Made by a program: the position numbers and the translations under genes. Shown here piece after piece: positions 7,454-15,646 of a DNA stretch of 39,698 nucleotides. The notes beneath the pieces were generated by a model, which saw only the letters and a list, made by a program, of their open reading frames with translations, made no database searches and was not told the origin of the DNA. Position 1 is the stretch's first letter, and each line of letters begins with the position of its first letter. The stretch comes from Candidatus Poseidoniales archaeon (lineage in GTDB: Archaea; Thermoplasmatota; Poseidoniia; Poseidoniales; Thalassarchaeaceae): assembly GCA_028283505.1 (NCBI GenBank), contig JAPOFX010000011.1, positions 1 to 39,698 of the forward strand, given 5' to 3'.

Positions 7454-7993
7454 CTGCTCAAGGTAACTGTGAGTGGTAAACCTGGTAGTGGCACCTCCAC
7501 GCTAGTCGACCTCTTAGCAAAAGAGATGGGCTGGGATTCAGTAAACGGAGGGGACATATTTCGCCAAGAGGCCAAAAGGATGAACCTCACCGTAGAAGAG
7601 TTCAGCAAACTGTGTAAAGAAAATTTAGAAGTTGACCGATCACTTGACGATATGTTGAAGAATCTCATTTCCTCACAAAACGGCCCGTCCATAGTTGAGA
7701 GTAGACTAAGCGGTTGGTGGGCAAATTCTGCTGGAATCGATTGTCTGAGGGTCTGGGTCGAGGTCTCAGACATGGAACGTGCAAAAAGAATACTGTCTAG
7801 AGAGGGCGGTGATTTTGAGACAGTACATTCAGCCTCATTACAAAGAAATTCTGATGATATGGCCCGATACAAAGTACTCTATGACATCGACCTTGATGAT
7901 ATGTCTCCCTACAATTTAATCATTGAAGCGGATGACCTATCTCCTCCAGAAGTTTTGGCAATCGTAAAGGGTAAACTGAGGGATAAACAATGA
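7454..7993 (+). CDS. cmk: Cytidylate kinase, archaeal type (probable CTG start)
   Basis: This enzyme phosphorylates CMP and dCMP with ATP. The P-loop is SGKPGSGTST, and the family pattern continues with the lid region and the C-terminal block RYKVLYDIDLDDMSPYNLII. The first canonical start, GTG 7469, would begin only two residues before the P-loop and lose the first beta strand. In-frame upstream codons read L-L-K-V-T-V, exactly the strand expected, and the only near-start codon is CTG 7454 with GGAGGT well placed before it. I therefore extend to 7454 (179 aa); a start at 7469 (174 aa) remains possible. The 3' end overlaps the cbf5 start by 4 bases (ATGA). Confidence 0.85.
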   Translation: MLKVTVSGKPGSGTSTLVDLLAKEMGWDSVNGGDIFRQEAKRMNLTVEEFSKLCKENLEVDRSLDDMLKNLISSQNGPSIVESRLSGWWANSAGIDCLRVWVEVSDMERAKRILSREGGDFETVHSASLQRNSDDMARYKVLYDIDLDDMSPYNLIIEADDLSPPEVLAIVKGKLRDKQ

Positions 7994-8961
7994 CTGAACT
8001 AATTACCTTGCAGGAATCCGTAACCACTGATTCCAAAAGTGGGACTTATCCCAGTTCAAGAGATATTGAGGATCTACTTAGTTCCGGAGCTATCCTTGTA
8101 AACAAACCTAGGGGGCCAACTAGTCATCAATTAGCCGCATGGGCAAGAAACCTATTGGGAATAAAGAAGCTAGGGCATGGAGGTACTCTGGATCCTTTTG
8201 CAACTGGTGTCCTTACCCTTCTATGTGGGAGAGCAACTAGGCTTACGGATATTGTACTATCCGGAGATAAGAGGTATGTCGGTGTTATGAGATTCTCAGA
8301 GGAAGTAGATGAAAAGGCTGTGAGGGAAGTTTTGTCATCTATGGTCGGTAGGTCATACAATGTCCCTCCTAAGGAATCTGCTGTCAAGGTGAGGGTTAGG
8401 AGTCGTGTTTTCAATCACATTGACCTCCTGGATATAGACCAATCCTCAAGAATTATCGTTGTTGAGGTATTTTGCGAAGCAGGGACGTACATACGTACCC
8501 TCGCTAGGGATTTGGGGCTAATAGTCGGATCAAGATGCGAACTGATTGAGTTACACAGGACTCAGGCAGGGTCATTCGACGCTTCCATGGCCTGCACAAT
8601 GCAACAACTGACAGATGCAATTCATGTTTACAGAGAGCATGGAGATGATAGGGGAATCAGAAGACTGATTTGCCCGATCGAGAGATTGCTTTCCCATCTT
8701 CCGAAGCTTGTAGTGAAAGACGGCGCTTCCGCCGCCGTCTCCCATGGCGCATCATTAGCTAGACCTGGAATCGTTAAGTTCACTCCAGGAATTAGGGCAG
8801 GATCGCTGATTTTAGTAGAGAGTTTGAAAGCGGAGGCAGTGGCAGTCGCTGAATTAATAGTGGATACGGATACTCTGATAAATATGACAACGGGGGAGGT
8901 TGCCAAACCAAAGTCAGTGCTGATGGCCCCGGGAACATACCCACAAAGCTGGTCCAAATAA
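7990..8961 (+). CDS. tRNA/rRNA pseudouridine synthase Cbf5/TruB family
   Basis: This is the archaeal Cbf5 (dyskerin/TruB) enzyme. It makes pseudouridine in rRNA within H/ACA complexes and can modify U55 of tRNA. The catalytic motif GHGGTLDPFATGVL holds the Asp nucleophile, preceded by LVNKPRGPTSHQ. The motif GTYIRTLARDLG follows, and a C-terminal PUA domain occupies about residues 240-315. The length of 323 aa is typical. It is translationally coupled to cmk through ATGA. The DUF106-cmk-cbf5 order is a compact version of a widespread archaeal cluster, here without the ribosomal protein genes L34e and L14e that often lie between. Confidence 0.93.
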   Translation: MTELITLQESVTTDSKSGTYPSSRDIEDLLSSGAILVNKPRGPTSHQLAAWARNLLGIKKLGHGGTLDPFATGVLTLLCGRATRLTDIVLSGDKRYVGVMRFSEEVDEKAVREVLSSMVGRSYNVPPKESAVKVRVRSRVFNHIDLLDIDQSSRIIVVEVFCEAGTYIRTLARDLGLIVGSRCELIELHRTQAGSFDASMACTMQQLTDAIHVYREHGDDRGIRRLICPIERLLSHLPKLVVKDGASAAVSHGASLARPGIVKFTPGIRAGSLILVESLKAEAVAVAELIVDTDTLINMTTGEVAKPKSVLMAPGTYPQSWSK

Positions 8962-8963
8962 TC

Positions 8964-9029
8964 CTAAATGATCTCGTGCTCTTCATAGACCCACTCGTCG
9001 GTCTCCAACCTGATTATCAGCTTCATCAT
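8964..9029 (-). CDS. Possible 21-residue small protein
   Basis: ATG at 9029 is followed by 21 sense codons, MMKLIIRLETDEWVYEEHEII, and TAG. Signals are good for so short a frame: GGAGG lies 7 bases upstream, and TTTTTATAG on the minus strand lies about 40-50 bases upstream, so a short leader is expected. The peptide has an amphipathic start and an acidic tail. The frame stays open upstream for about 35 more codons without a strong start. It is convergent with cbf5 and downstream of the anchored secreted protein gene. I do not recognise it and it may be chance. Confidence 0.35.
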   Translation of the reverse strand: MMKLIIRLETDEWVYEEHEII

Positions 9030-9129
9030 GCAATTGCCTCCATTGTCGGGAAGCAAAAACCAATTCTTGGCATCTATAAAAATTACCCGGGAATATATGA
9101 TTATCGGCCAAAAGGGGTCTCTTAGAATA

Positions 9130-11511
9130 CTACTTCCGGCTTCTGTTGTAGGGCTTCTTCACTCTTCCTGGACCTACTCGGAGAAATGCCAGACATATCA
9201 TCATCAGTCCGATGGAAGACGCCAGAATAATGGCATTTCTGTCAGACTCATCCCCTTCTGAAGGTGTTTGGTAATTCGTTCCAACAATGACCTCCAGCTC
9301 CTTCGCATTGTTCCCTTCATTGGTCTCTAGAATAGAACCTGAGTTATCTACTTCAATCCGGACTAGTTGAGTACCTGGACCTTGGAAAACTGCGTCACAC
9401 CGCACTTCTTCCAATCCTCCTGGAGCAACAAGAGGGATTGTAGAGGTACCAACCAGTGCGCTATCCAAGTAGCACCTTACTTCAACGCCACCTGCATCAC
9501 CCATTCCCTCGTTTCTAATGTAGCTTAATATTGTACCAATCTCACCGCTCTTCAACCCAGAAACACCTGTATCCGAATTAGACACTGATATAGTTTCAAC
9601 AACCAGATCCGGTTTGGAAGTCACCACGACATCAATTACCTGCGAATATTGGCTATTGCCGTCGTTGACTACTATCTCCACAGAATGCACTCCCGTCTCC
9701 ACTGGACTCATTGTCAGAAAACCCTCGGAGTATGTTGCCCATGATCGACTGGTTGATACTATCGGATTCTCAGTGTCTGGATCTATTATCTCAATCTCTA
9801 GCTCAGCAGTCTCTCCGATTTCCACATACACGGACATCGGTAATCCCTCGATTCGGGGGGGATCCTCAATTTCTGAAACGTCGACTTTGAATGAATCCCT
9901 CCACTCATTACCCCTCTCGTCAATCACTGCAACTGAAACCGTTGACTCTCCATGAGATTCAGGCATTGGCTGAATCACTAGTGAGCTCCCCTCAGAATAA
10001 ACATGGACTATTTCTTGCTCAGAGCTGGTAGCTTCTACCACTAAATTACTCGGATCAGTTATATCATCGGAGCATGTAACGCTCAGAGGAATCAGGAGAC
10101 TTCCTCCATCCTCATCAAGGTCAATATCATTCATGGATATACATTCAGGATCTCTGTCCCACTCTATCGTGTAACCTCCAGAGATACTTGCACTATCTAT
10201 GTGCACGACTACTGTTTCCGGCGAGCCATCCGATGCCCACTGGAATCTTGATGCTATCCCGAATTCTGCAGAAGCAGACTCGGTGGGCAAGGCGTGACCT
10301 ATTGGCATGGAGAACTCGAAATCCCCAAGAACGATTGGCATACTTTTTACAAGGAAACTTCCCAAGGCGAACTTCATTGAACTACCTGTCTGAGATAGTC
10401 CCGCTACATCTCCAGTGATCGTACCAGAAACCACCAGCTGTGGGTCATTAACATCGACTCTCGCTAGACTAATGCAACCATCGTAAATTGTCAATCTGAT
10501 GGAATTTGTCAGGTCACGATGGCCTAATAAATCACCGTTGCGATATGCCTGCCAATTTTGCATCGACGCCTGTCCCTGTGGCATGGCTTCTATTGTGAAA
10601 TTACCATCTCCAAAGACGTGAATCCTGCCCAATTCTTGATTGTAAGGGACCAAAACCGTGAATTCCCATGTGCCGGGGGAATCCCCCTCGTTAGTCAGGC
10701 CACAGCTCTCCGCTACCAGGCCATTGATTTCGCCGTCATATGGTCCAAAGTCCAGAACAGGCATCCCATGTCCAATGAGTTCATGAGTGGCCTTCACATT
10801 TTCAAATGAATACCACGGCTGGAGATACCGCGCCTTAATTCCAACCGCGTCCACCCTCACTTCTGAGTCATCACTACCGCCTCCCTGAGAAACGTAGTCT
10901 ATTGTGACGTAGGCGCCTTGAACCAGCTGCCAAGTCCATTGTGCATGATCATCCAAGGGAATTACTAATGGATTGTTCATCCTATACACCCCAGAGATAG
11001 TCCTAGTATAGGTCTTGACTAGTTTTTCACTACCTGCGCCACCGAGAATTATTCTAACAGTATCCGAATATAGTACGTCGGGTATCTCGAAGTGGACCAC
11101 AAGCGATATGTTGGCCAAAATCAATGAGCTCATCCCATCAAATTCGAAGCCTTCCAAAGTGATATTCGGCCCTCTAGACCAAGTGTAGTATCCATCAGGA
11201 TTGCCCGTGCTGTAGTTAGACGAAGTGGGGCTTGAGCTGGACCAGGATGTCATCTCACCGAAATTCTCCGGCCTATCATGGGTGAATGATAACTCTTCAT
11301 CAGCGACTATGCCCATTGAGTATTGAGCGGAATTCTGACTGAATCCAGATGTTGAGGAAATTGACCACATGGTGCTGTCTTCGAAAGAACCAGCTTCGAG
11401 AACCTCATTCTCATCAACCGATACAACTGCGTCTCCTCCGACAATCAGTCCTATTTGAGTAGAAATGAGTATTATTGAGATGATTGTTGAACATCCTCTA
11501 AACCCCCTCAT
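9130..11511 (-). CDS. Secreted, C-terminally membrane-anchored protein with CARDB domain
   Basis: This is an extracellular protein of unknown role. The N-terminus is a signal peptide (MRGFRG, then a hydrophobic run ending near GGDAVV). The middle is beta-rich and includes cadherin/Ig-like phrases such as IIDPDTENPIVSTS and VVNDGNSQYSQ. Next comes a CARDB-like domain of about 110 residues: PDLVVETISVSN ... VDNSGSILETNEGNN. The C-terminus has one membrane helix followed by a basic cytoplasmic tail (RVKKPYNRSRK), so the bulk faces outside. I use ATG 11511; a TTG at 11541 would add ten residues before the signal peptide. The gene is divergent from tRNA-His. Confidence 0.82.
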   Translation of the reverse strand: MRGFRGCSTIISIILISTQIGLIVGGDAVVSVDENEVLEAGSFEDSTMWSISSTSGFSQNSAQYSMGIVADEELSFTHDRPENFGEMTSWSSSSPTSSNYSTGNPDGYYTWSRGPNITLEGFEFDGMSSLILANISLVVHFEIPDVLYSDTVRIILGGAGSEKLVKTYTRTISGVYRMNNPLVIPLDDHAQWTWQLVQGAYVTIDYVSQGGGSDDSEVRVDAVGIKARYLQPWYSFENVKATHELIGHGMPVLDFGPYDGEINGLVAESCGLTNEGDSPGTWEFTVLVPYNQELGRIHVFGDGNFTIEAMPQGQASMQNWQAYRNGDLLGHRDLTNSIRLTIYDGCISLARVDVNDPQLVVSGTITGDVAGLSQTGSSMKFALGSFLVKSMPIVLGDFEFSMPIGHALPTESASAEFGIASRFQWASDGSPETVVVHIDSASISGGYTIEWDRDPECISMNDIDLDEDGGSLLIPLSVTCSDDITDPSNLVVEATSSEQEIVHVYSEGSSLVIQPMPESHGESTVSVAVIDERGNEWRDSFKVDVSEIEDPPRIEGLPMSVYVEIGETAELEIEIIDPDTENPIVSTSRSWATYSEGFLTMSPVETGVHSVEIVVNDGNSQYSQVIDVVVTSKPDLVVETISVSNSDTGVSGLKSGEIGTILSYIRNEGMGDAGGVEVRCYLDSALVGTSTIPLVAPGGLEEVRCDAVFQGPGTQLVRIEVDNSGSILETNEGNNAKELEVIVGTNYQTPSEGDESDRNAIILASSIGLMMICLAFLRVGPGRVKKPYNRSRK

Positions 11512-11577
11512 GTCCCCGCCACAATAAGCATAGTGCTTCAACCCGTTGGTTACATGAACAAAATGCGCCTAACTGTT

Positions 11578-11586
11578 GATAAATAG
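11578..11586 (+). promoter_or_regulatory. TATA box of tRNA-His
   Basis: GATAAATAG is centred 29 bases before the first tRNA base at 11611, consistent with archaeal promoter spacing and a start a few bases upstream of the mature end. Confidence 0.55.
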
Positions 11587-11610
11587 GAATACGCCCGACC
11601 AATAGCATAC

Positions 11611-11686
11611 GGCTGTGATAGTGTAGCGGTTAGCACGGTGGGTTGTGGTCCCGCCGGCCCGGGTTCAAGTCCCGGTCACGGCCCCA
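11611..11686 (+). tRNA. tRNA-His (GUG)
   Basis: The cloverleaf is complete. The acceptor GCTGTGA at 11612-11618 pairs with TCACGGC, the anticodon loop TTGTGGT gives GUG, and the T arm is CCGGG TTCAAGT CCCGG. The His identity element G-1 is encoded at 11611 opposite discriminator C at 11683. CCA is encoded at 11684-11686. A T-rich stretch (ATTTTCTTT) follows directly and may end transcription, while the ribA stop lies 6 bases further on the other strand. Confidence 0.96.
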
Positions 11687-11692
11687 TTTTCT

Positions 11693-12325
11693 TTAGTTGC
11701 CAAGCTCTTCTTCAGGTATATCATGACCCATCTTGTCCACCTTAATTGAGAGGTATTCCCTATTTTCGTCGACGACCCCCTCAATCAGCGGCATTCTTTC
11801 AGAGACAATTGTTCCATTTGAGACGAGTTGTCTGACTTTGTCAGGATTGTTGGTTAACAAGCATACTGAATGAATTCCAACGGCCCTGATAATCTCGGAG
11901 GCAGTAGTGTAGTCTCTAGCATCGACTGGATGTCCGAGTAGCAAATTTGCCTCTACAGTATCCGCGCCCTTATCTTGGAGGTTGTACGCCTGTATCTTTG
12001 CATGCAAACCGATCCCCCTTCCCTCCTGTCTGAGGTAGACTATGCATCCCCAACCGACCTCTTGGATTTGCCTTATTGCTGAATTTAACTGAGGGCCGCA
12101 ATCACATCTGAGACTACCAAAAACATCTCCCGTCAGGCATTCAGAGTGGACCCTGACTAAAACTGGATCGGGCCCCTTCATTTCTCCTAGTGTGAGGGCG
12201 ACGTGATCCATCCCACTAATGGAATCGTGAAAAACCCGAATTCTAAACTCTCCATTAACAGTAGGGAGTTTGGCATCCGCCGGAACCTCTTCCCTTTCCA
12301 CAATTCTGTAATTTTTTGAGGTCAC
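11693..12325 (-). CDS. ribA: GTP cyclohydrolase II
   Basis: The enzyme opens GTP to start riboflavin synthesis. The zinc ligands are visible as CLTGDVFGSLRCDCG, the active site as VYLRQEGRGIGL, and the C-terminal part as LLTNNPDKVRQL. At 210 aa it is the stand-alone form, without the dihydroxybutanone phosphate synthase domain often fused in bacteria. The GTG start at 12325 overlaps the TAG stop of the TusA gene (TAGTG), so the two are translated from one message. Many archaea use the unrelated GTP cyclohydrolase III for this step, so a bacterial-type enzyme here is notable. Confidence 0.94.
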   Translation of the reverse strand: MTSKNYRIVEREEVPADAKLPTVNGEFRIRVFHDSISGMDHVALTLGEMKGPDPVLVRVHSECLTGDVFGSLRCDCGPQLNSAIRQIQEVGWGCIVYLRQEGRGIGLHAKIQAYNLQDKGADTVEANLLLGHPVDARDYTTASEIIRAVGIHSVCLLTNNPDKVRQLVSNGTIVSERMPLIEGVVDENREYLSIKVDKMGHDIPEEELGN

Positions 12326-12582
12326 TAGATCACCTCTTCGAGTTTCTTCTTGCTAATGAGGAATGTATACTCTCCAGCATCCTCTTCTACAGATAGAAGG
12401 GTCGCGCCCATTCTTTCACAGAGTAGCGGAATATCCCTGAGGGTTTCATGATCATCACACAATACCTCAATGGTCTCTCCATCCGGACAATCTGTCAATG
12501 CGATTCTGGTTTCGTTTATTGGAATCGGACAGAAGAATCCGAGTAAATTCAGTGTCCTGGTTTTGGAATTTACCCGATTCAC
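12325..12582 (-). CDS. TusA/SirA-family sulfur carrier protein
   Basis: This is a small persulfide carrier of the TusA family, 85 aa. The N-terminal strand and helix carry the CPxP signature, here GFFCPIPINETR, where the Cys takes the sulfur. The rest (GETIEVLCDDHETLRDIP ... GYTFLI-type ending) follows the two-layer alpha/beta TusA fold. Relatives donate sulfur to tRNA thiolation or other sulfur pathways; the acceptor here is unknown. It starts at GTG 12582, 38 bases after the helicase gene, and overlaps ribA. Confidence 0.87.
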   Translation of the reverse strand: MNRVNSKTRTLNLLGFFCPIPINETRIALTDCPDGETIEVLCDDHETLRDIPLLCERMGATLLSVEEDAGEYTFLISKKKLEEVI

Positions 12583-12619
12583 GCTACATCGAAGAAGACA
12601 GGCCGTTTGAACTCAACGC

Positions 12620-14044
12620 TCAGGCGCCCTGAATTTCGGGTTCCAGAGAGACGCCATCAAATTTCCTACCTTTGATGACATCGATCACATAGGCAACCTT
12701 CTCAACGTGGACCTCAACAATAGTACTTTCAGAGTCTTGTTCTACCTCTCCAATGGCAATCTCAGGTATTCTAGCCTCGGAAATAATCCAATCTACAATT
12801 TCTCTTCTGGTTTTACCGGTTGAGGGCATGCTCATTCTAACTCTCACCATCCCGAAGGGATCCGAAACTTCGTCCCAGTCATCTCTTTTTGGTACGAAAT
12901 CCCTGTCCGTTCCTTCAGGAAGTGAAGGAGCATCAACGAAAGGAATCGTTAGGCCCCAAGTAGAGCAAATTTTGTCTATGAGCTGAACCTCTTTCCCGGT
13001 GGCAAAGCTCCAAGACTCCCCTTTTCTGCCCATTCTACCTGTCCTACCTATCCTATGGACATAGACCTCGGTGTCGTCTGGCAAGTCGTAATTAATCACA
13101 TGAGTAATTCCGTCCACGTCCAAACCCCTAGCGGCCACATCTGTAGCTACAACAATTTTTTCCGAGCCTTCTCTAAATGAGTTTAGAATCTTCTCTCTCT
13201 TTCCCTGTGGCATATCCCCATGTAATCCGACGGATCTGAAACGGAATTTTGCTAATCTTTCCACGATTAAATCGACCATCCTCTTGGTATTGGAGAAAAT
13301 GAGAATCTGCGCTTCTTCATCTAAACTTCCCAATATCCTTCCGAGAGCCCAAAGTTTGTTTGCTCTTCCAACTCTAATCGCATACTGGTCTATCTCCGGG
13401 ACTTCGACAACAAGGTCTTCGCTCATTACATGAACAGGGTCATCTAGGAACTCCTCAGCGGCGTCAAGAACTTCTTGAGGGAAGGTAGCACTGAACAACA
13501 AAGTCTGTTCCCTATTTGCCATCTTTTCAAAAATCCAAAGAACATCTGGAAAGAATCCCATGTCAAGCATTCTATCTGCTTCATCTAAGCAGAAAAGAGA
13601 GATATTTCCGAGCTCCAAATGTCCTCTTTTTGACATATCAATGACTCTTCCGGGCGTACCGACTACTATATCTGCACCCTTTTGGAGGTTCTTTGCCTGT
13701 TTTTCTATGTCCGTGCCTCCGTAAACTGTCTGTATGTTCAGCCCCTTCTTTCCCTGAAGGATAGATAATTCACCAGATACCTGTACTGCAAGCTCTCTGG
13801 TGGGGCAGAGTATTATTCCTTGGATACTTCCAGTTGGAGAGCATTTCTCTAGGATCGGTATCCCAAATGCCGCGGTTTTCCCAGACCCAGTTCTAGCCTG
13901 ACCAACAATATCCCTTCCTTTCCTAGCAGGGGGTACAGACTCGATTTGAATTTCAGTTGGCTCCTTCCATCCCCTCTCAATTATTGCATCTAATATGAAG
14001 CCCTCCAAGCCCCACTTGTCGAAACCTGAAATGGATTTATTCAT
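12620..14044 (-). CDS. DEAD-box RNA helicase
   Basis: This is an ATP-dependent RNA helicase of 474 aa. All core motifs are seen in order: Q motif (GWKEPTEIQIESVPP), motif I ARTGSGKT, PTRELA, TPGR, DEAD, SAT, then ATDVAARGLDV and HRIGRTGRMGRKG. After residue 375 comes a C-terminal domain with VRVRMSMPSTGKTRREIVDWI and IAIGEVEQDSESTIVEVH, which resembles the RNA-binding domain of DbpA/CsdA-type helicases. The domain suggests a structured-RNA target such as rRNA, but the exact substrate is inference. It lies in a same-strand run with the 94-aa protein and TusA. Confidence 0.94.
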   Translation of the reverse strand: MNKSISGFDKWGLEGFILDAIIERGWKEPTEIQIESVPPARKGRDIVGQARTGSGKTAAFGIPILEKCSPTGSIQGIILCPTRELAVQVSGELSILQGKKGLNIQTVYGGTDIEKQAKNLQKGADIVVGTPGRVIDMSKRGHLELGNISLFCLDEADRMLDMGFFPDVLWIFEKMANREQTLLFSATFPQEVLDAAEEFLDDPVHVMSEDLVVEVPEIDQYAIRVGRANKLWALGRILGSLDEEAQILIFSNTKRMVDLIVERLAKFRFRSVGLHGDMPQGKREKILNSFREGSEKIVVATDVAARGLDVDGITHVINYDLPDDTEVYVHRIGRTGRMGRKGESWSFATGKEVQLIDKICSTWGLTIPFVDAPSLPEGTDRDFVPKRDDWDEVSDPFGMVRVRMSMPSTGKTRREIVDWIISEARIPEIAIGEVEQDSESTIVEVHVEKVAYVIDVIKGRKFDGVSLEPEIQGA

Positions 14045-14059
14045 ACAAACGCCTCAGAA

Positions 14060-14344
14060 TCAGAAGTTCTCCGATTCCTTGATCTCGGCCTGGAGCTCTC
14101 CCATCCAGTACTTCTTGCAGTTCTCCTTGGTAAGGAACTGGTCCTTACTGGAGAAATTGTGGTTGTAGTGATTGTCCTGAACTGATGTGAACTGCGCTGG
14201 CTTCCTCTTGTGGAACTTCTGGAGGACGTGCTGCCTCATATATTGCCTGAATTTGAGTGCCTTGGCACGGTTGTATCCCTTCGGCGTCATCCCCTCCCAA
14301 AGACGCTCAAATCTCTCAGCCTTTTCATCGACATGCTCAGTCAT
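14060..14344 (-). CDS. Hypothetical protein, 94 aa
   Basis: I do not recognise the family. The protein is strongly charged and predicted helical, with a basic central block (KFRQYMRQHVLQKFHKRKPAQF) and several His and Asn. There is no signal peptide or membrane segment, so a cytosolic, perhaps RNA-binding, role is possible. The ATG at 14344 overlaps the end of the HEAT-repeat gene by 4 bases, and the helicase follows after 15 bases. Tight coupling on both sides supports a real gene and a link to the helicase. Confidence 0.75.
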   Translation of the reverse strand: MTEHVDEKAERFERLWEGMTPKGYNRAKALKFRQYMRQHVLQKFHKRKPAQFTSVQDNHYNHNFSSKDQFLTKENCKKYWMGELQAEIKESENF

Positions 14345-15552
14345 GTGCTTCCCTCGCTTTCCGGCCGACTCAACTCCTGTTTATGATGTTCACCCTTCTT
14401 CTCTCGTTCCAAAATCCCCTTCTCCATGACACCTTTCTCGTCATCTTGGACATTTTCCAGAGGTGCTAAGAAGCTGTTCTTTTGATCTTCAGTCCCATCC
14501 ATCTCCAAGTCCATCGACAGGGATGAGAGTCTTTTCCGTAGGTCTGGACGAGTCTCCTGACGCAACAATTCTTTGGCAGTGTCCCTCAATTCAGTTCCAC
14601 TGAGTATTATTGACAGAAGTCCTATACAGGCCTTCCTCAATTCATAATCCCTGTCTCTGGCTCCGTCAAGGACCATTCTCGATACCCTGGGACTCTCCAT
14701 GTCTAGCTTCTTCAGTGCCCCAATCGCCGATTTCCTGACAACTGCGTCGTCGTCTGACATGGCGACTTCCACTAAGATAGCAGCAATACGTGGTTCAACG
14801 CCCGCCAATGAGACCAGAGTCCTCGACGCCCTCCTCCTGACGTCTGCATCCTCGTCTTCCAAGCACCATCCAATAAGGTCCCACCCCTCGGCTCCAGCCT
14901 TTGTGGTCAAGACTCTAAGTATCGAGGCCCCTCTCCTCCTCAGGTCAACATCATCTTCCCGAATAAGCTCGTCAATGTGCAGACACCCGGTTTCAGACCA
15001 TCTTTCTGAAGTTGATCTAAGAGCTGAAAATGCGTTTTCTCTATGTTTCATGTCCTCATGTCGCAACTCCCTCCTGAGTATGTGTTCACATCCAGAAGGA
15101 AAAACTGGGGCCATTTTCTTCAGTGAAATCATAGCCTCCCTCCGTACTTCATAAGACTCATCCATCAGTCTATCTGATAGGCACATGATTAATCCCTCGT
15201 GCTTCCTCAAGGAAAATGATGGCATGCTTTCCAGGGCTACAGTCCTAATCGAGATTGAATCGTCATCTAAACATTCCAAAAGAATCTCATGAGCGATGTT
15301 GACGTCATCTTCCAAAACCCTGCTCAACGCTTTAATCCCATCACCCCTATTGGCAAATCCACCGCCCACACTTCTAGGTAGATCGATCGCTCCTACTTCT
15401 CCTGAAGCTAGCCTAATTATTTCAGACCGGGGGATTGACTCCCAAGGTCCACTATTAGGTGATAATGCCCTAATATCGGAGTCATCTTTCACTCGCGTAT
15501 TTCTGAGGGCCTTGCCAGTTCTTGGATCTCTAGCAATATATTCCCTTGCCAT
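14341..15552 (-). CDS. HEAT-repeat protein
   Basis: About 403 aa from ATG 15552. From residue 60 to 330 the protein is built of paired helices with the HEAT/PBS-lyase-like pattern D-x-V-R-R-x-A-x-x-x-L, for example DEDADVRRRASRTLVSL, DDDAVVRKSAIGALKKL and DRDYELRKACIGLLSI, about eight copies. Such scaffolds bind proteins or nucleic acids; no catalytic motif is visible. The C-terminal 60 residues are acidic and disordered. TTG 15588 in the same frame could be an earlier start; ATG 15552 has a GGGGG stretch 9 bases upstream. It heads the - strand run that continues through the helicase to ribA. Confidence 0.85.
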   Translation of the reverse strand: MAREYIARDPRTGKALRNTRVKDDSDIRALSPNSGPWESIPRSEIIRLASGEVGAIDLPRSVGGGFANRGDGIKALSRVLEDDVNIAHEILLECLDDDSISIRTVALESMPSFSLRKHEGLIMCLSDRLMDESYEVRREAMISLKKMAPVFPSGCEHILRRELRHEDMKHRENAFSALRSTSERWSETGCLHIDELIREDDVDLRRRGASILRVLTTKAGAEGWDLIGWCLEDEDADVRRRASRTLVSLAGVEPRIAAILVEVAMSDDDAVVRKSAIGALKKLDMESPRVSRMVLDGARDRDYELRKACIGLLSIILSGTELRDTAKELLRQETRPDLRKRLSSLSMDLEMDGTEDQKNSFLAPLENVQDDEKGVMEKGILEREKKGEHHKQELSRPESEGST

Positions 15553-15646
15553 GGCAATCAGCCCCCGCACCCCGTGGTCATTATTCAACTGAGTGACCTA
15601 TTGTGCAAATCCAAAGTAATATTTGTAAATCACTCGGTCGAGTTCC

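Noticed and set aside
9028-9261. Plus-strand frame of 77 codons overlapping the end of the anchored secreted protein gene
   Set aside because: It is antisense to coding sequence, has no ribosome site and no recognisable pattern.
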